From the NCBI GenBank assembly GCA_044450785.1, contig JBIOJM010000503.1, positions 1 through 5,300 on the forward strand: a DNA stretch of 5,300 bases, written 5' to 3'. The notes under the pieces were generated by a model, which was not told the DNA's origin, ran no database searches, and was given only the letters and a program-made list of their open reading frames with translations. Positions 1 to 5,300 of the stretch are shown here, in pieces. The position numbers and the translations under genes were made by a program. This DNA is from JBIOJM01 sp044450785. GTDB taxonomy: Bacteria; Planctomycetota; Planctomycetia; Isosphaerales; Isosphaeraceae. Every line of letters starts with the position of its first letter. The stretch's first letter is position 1.

Positions 1-158
1 ATTTTCCACAGAACCGGCGAAAAGCGTCTCGTTTCCATCACGAGCACAAAACCTCCGATTACCGAAGAGTCGCCACACGTAAGTGTGAGTGACATAGAGA
101 GTTGCTCCGACGAGCTGATTCACGGAGACCCGGACGCAGCCCAAATCCCGGCGACGGC

Positions 159-185
159 ATGACGCTAGATGACGCTAATGACGCT
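159..185. repeat. Triplicated octamer ATGACGCT
   Basis: The octamer ATGACGCT occurs three times in direct orientation at 159-166, 169-176 and 178-185, separated by AG and A, giving periods of 10 and 9 bases. It lies in a stretch (1-244) that otherwise shows no gene or RNA I can support, about 60 bp beyond the stop of the minus-strand gene. It may be replication slippage, or three near-helical-turn spaced half-sites for a DNA-binding protein. Nothing in the sequence decides between these. Confidence 0.6.
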
Positions 186-244
186 GCAAAACACGCTCGG
201 TGTGTATTCTCGCTTCGTCCTTGATTAAGCCCCGGCTTCGAGTC

Positions 245-769
245 TCACCGCCCGACCAGCCAGAGGGGGCAGTCGCGGCGCATGGCCTCGTTGGCCGCGA
301 GGGCGAGGCGGGCGAAGGTCATGACTTCGGCCGGATCGGCGACCCAGCCGTCGTCAGGGTCCTGAGCGACCCGCAAAAGCTCGCGCAGTCCCTCGTCATC
401 GAGCGGGAGGTCCCAGCACCGCGCCAGCTCGGACAGCTCGTTCCGCAGCCCGAGCAGACTGGCGCATCTCAGGGGTTCGCCCGCGGAGAGAGGAAGGGTG
501 ATCGTCTGAACCTGCGCCGGCAGGTAGACGCCGCGCCCTTCCTCGCCCAGGGCCGCCAGGTTGGGAATCGCGTCGGCGCCCATCTCCTCGATGGCGCGCC
601 GCTGGAGCTCAGACCAGCCCGCGTCCGCCAGCTCACCGTAATAGAGGGGTGGCGACCCCTCCCATTCACGCTCGTCGCCGAAAGCGTGGTCGAGAACGCC
701 GGCCACCTCCTCCGCGAACGCCTCGTCAAATGTGCCCCGCGCGCCCCCGACGGTGAACGAAAGAGCCAT
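245..769 (-). CDS. Hypothetical acidic, lysine-free protein (174 aa)
   Basis: I do not recognise the family. The start is ATG at 769-767, preceded on the minus strand by AGGGA (complement of 776-780) at 6 nt spacing, a reasonable ribosome binding site. The stop is TGA at 247-245. The protein has about 32 Asp/Glu against 14 Arg and no Lys, so it should be strongly acidic. It has no signal peptide or membrane segment and is presumably cytoplasmic. Visible features are an amphipathic N-terminal helix (about 14-30), an aromatic patch PPLYYGELADAGW (40-52), a probable beta segment VYLPAQVQTITLPL (81-94), and helical Leu/Glu-rich stretches (about 102-135 and 147-165) ending in CPLWLVGR. It is transcribed divergently from the peptidase-permease pair. 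A longer plus-strand frame overlaps it (200-874), but that translation is Arg/Pro/Gly-rich and looks like a shadow. An immunity-type or regulatory protein is possible, but only as speculation. Confidence 0.72.
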   Translation of the reverse strand: MALSFTVGGARGTFDEAFAEEVAGVLDHAFGDEREWEGSPPLYYGELADAGWSELQRRAIEEMGADAIPNLAALGEEGRGVYLPAQVQTITLPLSAGEPLRCASLLGLRNELSELARCWDLPLDDEGLRELLRVAQDPDDGWVADPAEVMTFARLALAANEAMRRDCPLWLVGR

Positions 770-950
770 GATTCGTCCCTTTTCAAGTCACCAATGGATG
801 TGCGTCTTCGACTTCTCCCGCGTCACGTGATGCCGGCCCGGCGGGAGCCTCGCCCGTCCGAGGATGGCCCCTGAACCAGCACGCAATGCCAAGGATTGGG
901 CCGATCCATCCCGGGAATCTCTCGAGCCGGCGACAGGCATGCCCTACCAA

Positions 951-995
951 GTCGGGAGGAAGCCACGTATCCTGGTTCCGTCATTCCTCCGCGAC
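951..995. repeat. Imperfect inverted repeat upstream of the peptidase gene
   Basis: GTCGGGAGGAA (951-961) pairs with TTCCTCCGCGAC (984-995) to form an 11-bp stem with one bulged G (991) and a 22-nt loop. It lies in the 292-bp divergent intergenic region, with its right arm ending 66 bp before the peptidase ATG. It has no T-tract, so it does not look like an intrinsic terminator. It could be an operator for a dimeric regulator, a leader hairpin of the peptidase mRNA, or chance. I could not identify a convincing -35/-10 pair around it. The rest of 770-1061 shows no other supported feature. Confidence 0.5.
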
Positions 996-1050
996 TCAAC
1001 CTGAGTGTGCTCCCGTGAGGTTACCCGTGTCAAGTATCTGTTTCCCGAGA

Positions 1051-1054
1051 GAGG
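1051..1054 (+). promoter_or_regulatory. Ribosome binding site deciding the peptidase start
   Basis: GAGG, part of the purine run GAGAGAGG (1047-1054), sits 7 nt before ATG 1062. The alternative in-frame GTG at 1005 has no purine-rich stretch at a suitable distance and would put 19 extra residues, some charged, in front of the signal peptide. This favours ATG 1062. Confidence 0.65.
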
Positions 1055-1061
1055 TTTGCTG

Positions 1062-3503
1062 ATGGGTCCGCTCCGGAGCTTGCCGCGCGGTTTCTCGACG
1101 ATCATCTTGCTTTCCACACTGGGGAGTGGGCCGGTTCGCGGCTCCGGGCCACTCGCGGCGAGCGATCCGATTCCATCGAACACAACGGTCTCGTCGTGTC
1201 CACTCGGGTTCACTCCACGCTCGAGTCCGGGCCAGCTCCAGGCCGAGTCGCACGCGCTCTCCGTGCCGACTCCCGAGAATGCACGGAAGCTGCTTCGCGT
1301 GCTGACCGCGGAGCCGCACGTCGCCGGCACACCCGCGGATTACAAGACCGCCGTGTTCGTCCGCGACAAGCTGCGCGAGTGGGGCTGGAAAGCCGATCTC
1401 GCCGAGCTCGAGGTCCTGCTCAACTATCCGGTCGGAGGAAGGTTTCCTCAGCTTGAAATCCAGCGGCCCATCGCCAAAAGCCTCTCTCTCGATGAAGCGC
1501 CGATCGCGACCGACAAGGATTCGGCGAGCAGCGACGCCTTCGGTGCATTCCACGGCTACGGCGTTTCGGGCGAGGCCAAAGGGCAAGTCGTCTACGTGAA
1601 TTTCGGCCGGCCGGAGGACTTCACCGCGCTCGAGAAGATGGGGATCGACGTCAAAGGTAAGATCGTGCTGGCCCGGTACGGTGGCATCTTCCGGGGACTG
1701 AAGGTTCGCAACGCCCAGAAACGCGGGGCTGCCGGAATCTTGATCTATTCCGATCCGGCCGACGACGGATTCGCGAAAGGAGATATTTATCCCAATGGGC
1801 GATTCCGCCCCGGCTCGGCCATCCAGCGCGGCAGTGTCCAGTTCCTCTCGCTGGGGCCCGGCGATCCCTCGACCCCGTTTGGTCCATCGGTCAAAGGAGC
1901 GAAGCGGCTTCCTTTCGACCGTTCGAATGGCTTCACTCTTCATCAGTCACACTTTCGACCCGCTCCTTTTCCCGATCTAGACGCCAATATACCTGTGGTC
2001 GATGAGTGGGAAAAGACAACTGGTCTCAAGCGAGCCGACTACTTCGCGACGATCCCGTCGCTTCCGCTCAGCTACGACGCAGCGCACGAGATCTTCAAGC
2101 TCTTGGCGGGACCGAACACACCGGCGGACTGGCAGGGCGGACTACCCCTGCCTTACCACGTCGGGCCCGGTCCCGCGGAAGTTTTCTTCTGGGTTGAGAT
2201 GGATTATCAACTTCGTACCATCTGGAACGTGATCGCCACCATCCCGGGCACGGTCGAGCCCGATCGCTGGGTCATGCTCGGTAACCACCGCGACGCCTGG
2301 GTCTACGGTGCGGTCGACCCGGGAAGCGGCACGGCCGCGACGCTGGAAACATGCCGCGCCCTGGGTGCCGCGGTGAAGAATGGCTGGAAGCCGCGGCGGA
2401 CGATCCTCTACGCGAGCTGGGACGCCGAGGAGTACGGCCTGGTCGGCTCGACCGAGTGGGCCGAGGAACATGCCAAGTCGATCGACGAGCAGGCCGTCCT
2501 CATGCTCAACGTGGACTCGGCCGTCAGCGGTCCGACGCTCGAGATGAGCGGCGTGCCGTCGTTGCGCGAGCTGGTCCTGGACGCGGCCGGGTCGATCGTG
2601 GACCCACGATCGGGCAAGACGCTGCGGGCGGCCTGGACCGACGAGCGTCGCGCAGCCTGGGCCTCGAGCGCGCCACTCGTCCTCACCGACCCGATCTGGG
2701 ATTCGCCCGTGACAGTGGGCAAGGACGGTCTAAAAGCGAAGACGGAGACTCCGTCCGAATTCGTCCCTCAAATGGGTTGGCTTGGCTCGGGCTCCGATTA
2801 TACGGCGTACGTCGACCACCTTGCCGTTCCTGTCGTGGACGCTGGATTCAAGGGGGGGTACGGGGTCTATCATTCGATCTACGATAATTTCAACTGGATG
2901 GAGAAGTTCGGTGATCCCGAGTTCTTGACTCACGCCACCGCGGCCAGGCTCTACACCCTGATCATGATGCGAGCCGCGGCGGCCGACGTCGTGCCGCTCA
3001 AGTTCGCTCCGTACGGCCGGGCCCTCCGCGAGCACGTCGACCAGCTCCGAACCATCCACGCTCACCGCGTGAGGAAGAACGATCCCTCGACCTCGAAGGG
3101 GGAGACCGAGTTTCCAGGTCTGAGCCGACTGGTCGAGGCCGTGCGCGCGTTTCAGGCTCAGGCCGGGGAGCTCGACCGGGCCACCGGCGCGGTGGCGGCA
3201 CGCGATGACGTGGGCCGGGACGACCTGAAGAAGCTGAATGACGCGCTGGCCAAGGTGGAGAGGGCGTTTCTGCTCGAGCGGGGCTTGCCGGATCGCGCCT
3301 GGTTCAAGCATTCGATTTACGCGCCCGGCTTGACCACGGGATATGCTTGCTGGCCGTTGCCGGCGATCCGCCAGGCCCTCGAGGACGACAACACCACGCG
3401 GCTGGCCGCCGGCGTGACGCTGACCGTCGAGCGGATCGAGCAGGCGACCGCCGCGCTCTCTTCCGCTCGCGATCGTGCGCAGGCCGCCCTCATGGCGCAC
3501 TGA
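1062..3503 (+). CDS. Exported M28-family zinc metallopeptidase, glutamate carboxypeptidase II-like
   Basis: This is an 813-residue co-catalytic dizinc exopeptidase of the GCPII/NAALADase-transferrin receptor branch of M28. Domains in order: a Sec-type signal peptide (hydrophobic core FSTIILLSTLG, about 11-21), a variable linker to about 65, the first part of the peptidase domain (about 66-120), an inserted PA domain (about 120-350), the main peptidase domain (about 375-640), and a TFR-like helical dimerisation domain (about 645-813). By alignment from memory with human GCPII, all catalytic residues are present: His409 in GNHRD, bridging Asp419 in DPGSG, Glu456 (catalytic base) and Glu457 in SWDAEEYG, Asp485 in LNVDS, and His604 in YHSIYDN. 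Calcium-site residues Thr271, Glu465 and Glu468 also match. Length is close to the roughly 750 residues of GCPII. The acidic-substrate pocket is largely altered (see findings), so carboxypeptidase, dipeptidase or aminopeptidase activity on other peptides is more likely than NAAG hydrolysis. There is no lipobox Cys, so it is probably periplasmic or secreted. It precedes a permease by 26 bp. Confidence 0.93.
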   Translation: MGPLRSLPRGFSTIILLSTLGSGPVRGSGPLAASDPIPSNTTVSSCPLGFTPRSSPGQLQAESHALSVPTPENARKLLRVLTAEPHVAGTPADYKTAVFVRDKLREWGWKADLAELEVLLNYPVGGRFPQLEIQRPIAKSLSLDEAPIATDKDSASSDAFGAFHGYGVSGEAKGQVVYVNFGRPEDFTALEKMGIDVKGKIVLARYGGIFRGLKVRNAQKRGAAGILIYSDPADDGFAKGDIYPNGRFRPGSAIQRGSVQFLSLGPGDPSTPFGPSVKGAKRLPFDRSNGFTLHQSHFRPAPFPDLDANIPVVDEWEKTTGLKRADYFATIPSLPLSYDAAHEIFKLLAGPNTPADWQGGLPLPYHVGPGPAEVFFWVEMDYQLRTIWNVIATIPGTVEPDRWVMLGNHRDAWVYGAVDPGSGTAATLETCRALGAAVKNGWKPRRTILYASWDAEEYGLVGSTEWAEEHAKSIDEQAVLMLNVDSAVSGPTLEMSGVPSLRELVLDAAGSIVDPRSGKTLRAAWTDERRAAWASSAPLVLTDPIWDSPVTVGKDGLKAKTETPSEFVPQMGWLGSGSDYTAYVDHLAVPVVDAGFKGGYGVYHSIYDNFNWMEKFGDPEFLTHATAARLYTLIMMRAAAADVVPLKFAPYGRALREHVDQLRTIHAHRVRKNDPSTSKGETEFPGLSRLVEAVRAFQAQAGELDRATGAVAARDDVGRDDLKKLNDALAKVERAFLLERGLPDRAWFKHSIYAPGLTTGYACWPLPAIRQALEDDNTTRLAAGVTLTVERIEQATAALSSARDRAQAALMAH

Positions 3504-3517
3504 GGCCAGGCTGCTCT

Positions 3518-3521
3518 GGAG
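3518..3521 (+). promoter_or_regulatory. Ribosome binding site deciding the permease start
   Basis: GGAG lies 8 nt before ATG 3530, in the short gap after the peptidase stop. It supports starting the permease here. The same frame is open back to 3347, but that extension lies inside the peptidase gene and translates into Arg/Gly/Ala-rich residues unlike an APC N-terminus. Confidence 0.7.
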
Positions 3522-3529
3522 CGAGCGAC

Positions 3530-5032
3530 ATGACCGAATTCGACTCGAACGATCGCCGCTCTGCCACGCTGCCCCGCGTGCTCGGGCCGGTCGATGCGTT
3601 TTGCGTGGTTGTCGGCTGCACGATCGGCTCGGGGATCTTCCTGGTCCCGGCGACCGTCGCGAAAAATGTTCCGTTCATGAGCGGCATCGTGCTCGTCTGG
3701 GTCATCGGCGGATTGTTCAGTTTGGCCGGGGCGCTCACACTCGCCGAGCTGGGAGCGATGTTGCCGAAGGCCGGCGGGCTTTATGTCTTCCTCCGGGTGG
3801 CGTACGGAGCGCTACCCGCGTTCCTTTTCGGCTGGGCTGAGTTCCTGGTCGTCCGGTCGGGCTCGATGGCGACGCTGGCCGCGGCGTTCGCTCGTTACTT
3901 CGCGGAGTTATGCCCGCATCCCGCGGCGGTTCGCGACGAAGTGTGGCAGGCCGGCGCCGCCGTGCTGGCGATCTCGGTGGTCACGGCGGTGAACATCCTG
4001 GGCACGCGGCGGGGAGGCACGCTCCAGGTGTTCGGCACCGCGTTGAAGGTCGGCGGCGTGGTTGTGCTGATCGCACTCCCATTCCTCTTGGGCGGCGGTA
4101 CGGTCGCGAACTTCAGTCCCGTCTGGCCGAGTGCCGCGGGTAGCTCGATCTTCACCGGCATGATGTTCGCGATGGTCGGCGTACTCTGGGCCTACGACGG
4201 CTGGACGAATGTCACGCCGCTCGGCGAGGAGATTCGCGATCCGGGCCGCAATATCCCTCGCTCCTTGCTGCTGGGTATGGCGGTGTTGATCGCCGTTTAT
4301 GTGGCGATGACCCTGGCCTATCACTACGTCTTGCCCATGGAAAGAGTGGCATCGGCCATTCCAGAACCGGGTCACGTCGAACAAGGCGTCGCCGCCTTAT
4401 ACTGCCGGCAGCTTCTGGGATGGAAGGGCGTGGTGGGTATCTCGATCCTGGTGATGTGCTCGACGTTCATTTCGCTCAACGGCAATGCCCTGACCGGTCC
4501 GCGCGCCTATTTCGCCATGGCACGTGACGGGCTATTCCCCAGGGGGCTCTGCCGTGTCCACAAGACGTTTCAAACTCCGGCCAATGCGATACTGGTTCAG
4601 GGGGTTTGGGCCATCATCCTGACGGTCGCCGGCACGGTCCTGATCGTGGTCCCGCCGCCGGCCGCCGGGCACGGCTGGACCGGTCCGTTCCTGGCCGCCT
4701 GGAAGGGACTCAACGAGACGCCGCTCTACGACCTGCTCTTCACCTACGTGATCTTCGGAGCCAACCTATTCTACATGCTGGCCATCTCGAGCGTTTTCGT
4801 CCTCCGCGTCCGCCTGCCGGACTTGCAGCGCCCCTATCGCACGTTGGGATATCCGCTGACCCCCCTGCTCTATGTTGCCGGGGCGCTGATTCTGCTCGGA
4901 AGCATGCTCCTCGACCACAAGAGCCGCCTGCAATCCCTCGCCGGCCTGGGCATCATCCTGCTCGGCCTGCCGGCTTATTTGATTTTTCGACGGAATTCCC
5001 CAACTCGTGACAGCGAGCGCTCCAGCCCCTGA
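3530..5032 (+). CDS. APC-superfamily amino-acid permease (LAT/SteT-like)
   Basis: This is a 500-residue cytoplasmic-membrane carrier with about 12 hydrophobic segments (approximately 22-45, 49-75, 90-125, 139-158, 164-188, 205-227, 243-268, 298-320, 350-375, 401-425, 442-460, 467-486). The TM1 helix-break motif GCTIGSGIF (29-37) is the amino-acid backbone-binding signature of APC carriers. TM6 carries AYDGW (221-225), followed by GEEIRDPGRNIPRSLL (232-247), the conserved loop of LAT/SteT-type transporters. Later family-typical stretches are PRAYFAMARDGLFP (324-337) and RPYRTLGYPLTPLLY (434-448). Length is slightly above the usual 430-470 residues, partly from a loop of about 25 residues rich in Pro and Gly (375-399) between TM9 and TM10, predicted to face the periplasm. 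Substrate cannot be fixed from sequence: neutral amino acids by import or exchange are likely, polyamines less so. It starts 26 bp after the peptidase stop and is probably co-transcribed with it, with a likely terminator about 77 bp downstream. Confidence 0.92.
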   Translation: MTEFDSNDRRSATLPRVLGPVDAFCVVVGCTIGSGIFLVPATVAKNVPFMSGIVLVWVIGGLFSLAGALTLAELGAMLPKAGGLYVFLRVAYGALPAFLFGWAEFLVVRSGSMATLAAAFARYFAELCPHPAAVRDEVWQAGAAVLAISVVTAVNILGTRRGGTLQVFGTALKVGGVVVLIALPFLLGGGTVANFSPVWPSAAGSSIFTGMMFAMVGVLWAYDGWTNVTPLGEEIRDPGRNIPRSLLLGMAVLIAVYVAMTLAYHYVLPMERVASAIPEPGHVEQGVAALYCRQLLGWKGVVGISILVMCSTFISLNGNALTGPRAYFAMARDGLFPRGLCRVHKTFQTPANAILVQGVWAIILTVAGTVLIVVPPPAAGHGWTGPFLAAWKGLNETPLYDLLFTYVIFGANLFYMLAISSVFVLRVRLPDLQRPYRTLGYPLTPLLYVAGALILLGSMLLDHKSRLQSLAGLGIILLGLPAYLIFRRNSPTRDSERSSP

Positions 5033-5053
5033 TCAGGCTCCGGCCATCCCTTG

Positions 5054-5068
5054 GAGCGGTTTACGCTC
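5054..5068 (+). repeat. Short hairpin after the permease gene
   Basis: GAGCG (5054-5058) and CGCTC (5064-5068) form a perfect 5-bp stem around a GTTTA loop, 21 bp after the permease stop. No T-run follows, so it is a weak candidate for termination or for 3'-end mRNA protection, and it may be chance. Confidence 0.3.
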
Positions 5069-5097
5069 GGGTCGTGCAAGCCTGTGCGTACGGTCAG

Positions 5098-5250
5098 ACT
5101 AACCCGACGCGCAAGTTTTGAAGTTGCGCTTTTCTTGATTTCGCCCCAACGGGGCAGCGACATGCCAGCCCAGGGCAACGCCCTCGTCGTTACACACATC
5201 TCGGCGGCGGTCGCCGGTAACCCCTCGCCGAACCCCAAACGGAGCGAATG
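5098..5250. repeat. Composite planctomycete-type intergenic repeat block
   Basis: The block starts with a module reading CTAACCCGACGCG (5099-5111) and runs into a hairpin GCGCAA/TTGCGC. Two further hairpins share the same AAC loop: GCCCC-AAC-GGGGC (5143-5155) and AGGGC-AAC-GCCCT (5172-5184). A decayed third unit, ACCCCAAACGGAGCG, lies near 5231-5245. From memory, these modules resemble dispersed non-coding repeats scattered between planctomycete genes. Their spurious translations often contain SPQRG and PAQGNAL, and both strings appear when 5051-5251 is translated on the plus strand. I therefore read this as a repeat and not a 66-residue gene. The hairpins and shared loop are seen directly; the dispersed nature is recalled knowledge, since only one copy is in this window. 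The flanks 5069-5097 and 5251-5300 show nothing I can name. Confidence 0.65.
5109..5137 (+). terminator. Likely intrinsic terminator of the peptidase-permease operon
   Basis: GCGCAA (5109-5114) pairs with TTGCGC (5124-5129) across a 9-nt loop and is followed at once by TTTTCTTG (5130-5137). A 6-bp stem plus T-run fits a Rho-independent terminator for plus-strand transcription, 76 bp beyond the permease stop. The stem is short and its sequence also looks like part of the repeat module, so it could be incidental. Confidence 0.5.
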
Positions 5251-5300
5251 AGACCGCGATGGGACCAGTTACATTGAGCGCGGAACGTGGCCGCAGTTTA

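Noticed and set aside
74..87. CACAC-GTAA-GTGTG hairpin
   Set aside because: It has a 5-bp stem with no T-tract or neighbouring structure. The GTAA loop is of the stable GNRA type, but nothing else suggests an RNA gene.
200..874. Plus-strand 224-residue open frame overlapping the acidic orphan gene
   Set aside because: Its translation is Arg/Pro/Gly-rich with no domain-like pattern and has no good ribosome binding site. The minus-strand frame gives a more protein-like sequence with a better start.
823..984. Minus-strand 53-residue frame starting just after GGAGGA
   Set aside because: The purine stretch abuts the ATG too closely, the product resembles no protein I know, and its start coincides with an arm of the inverted repeat at 951-995.
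1005..1061. GTG start adding 19 residues to the peptidase
   Set aside because: There is no suitably spaced ribosome binding site, and the extra residues would bury the signal peptide. ATG 1062 is better supported.
996..1943. Minus-strand 315-residue open frame
   Set aside because: It lies antisense to the clearly recognisable peptidase. Long antisense frames are expected in GC-rich coding DNA.
2730..3500. Minus-strand 256-residue open frame
   Set aside because: It is antisense to the C-terminal half of the peptidase and its composition is Arg/Gly/His-rich, typical of a shadow frame.
3347..3529. Upstream extension of the permease frame
   Set aside because: It overlaps the peptidase gene by about 157 bp and encodes Arg/Gly/Ala-rich residues. 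ATG 3530 has a GGAG at 8 nt and gives a normal APC N-terminus.
3908..4384. Minus-strand 158-residue open frame
   Set aside because: It is antisense to the permease membrane segments, with His/Arg-rich content and no recognisable domain.
5051..5251. Plus-strand 66-residue open frame containing SPQRG and PAQGNAL
   Set aside because: It is the translation of hairpin repeats; I recall similar strings as spurious planctomycete gene calls.

Overview
This is a GC-rich, gene-dense chromosomal window (roughly 60-65% GC by eye). It most likely comes from a member of the Planctomycetota. Two things point there: the style of the three proteins, and an intergenic block near the right end carrying GCCCC-AAC-GGGGC and AGGGC-AAC-GCCCT hairpins next to a CTAACCCGACGCG module, which I recognise from memory as typical planctomycete intergenic repeats. 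The lineage call is an inference; there is no rRNA or marker gene here.

Layout. Positions 1-244 hold no gene I can support, only a short triplicated octamer (159-185) and a small hairpin. A lysine-free, acidic 174-residue protein of unknown function is encoded on the minus strand (769 down to 245). A 292-bp divergent intergenic region (770-1061) follows and contains a long imperfect inverted repeat (951-995). Next comes a plus-strand pair: an exported M28-family metallopeptidase of the glutamate carboxypeptidase II / transferrin-receptor type (1062-3503, 813 aa), then, 26 bp later, an APC-superfamily amino-acid permease (3530-5032, 500 aa). Positions 5033-5300 are non-coding, with a likely intrinsic terminator (5109-5137) embedded in the composite repeat block (about 5098-5250).

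How the genes work together. The peptidase has a Sec-type signal peptide, a complete two-zinc catalytic set, a PA insert and a C-terminal dimerisation domain. The permease has the TM1 and TM6 signatures of LAT/SteT-like amino-acid carriers. The tight spacing and shared direction suggest a two-gene peptide-scavenging operon: the peptidase cleaves peptides outside the cytoplasmic membrane and the permease imports the amino acids released. The residues that make human GCPII specific for acidic substrates are mostly replaced, so the substrate is probably not N-acetyl-aspartyl-glutamate or poly-glutamate.

No CRISPR array, tRNA, rRNA, transposase or phage gene was seen, and nothing amounts to a clear new system. 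The points most worth a second look are the altered specificity pocket of the peptidase, the peptidase-permease pairing, the terminator inside a dispersed repeat, and the inverted repeat in the divergent intergenic region.
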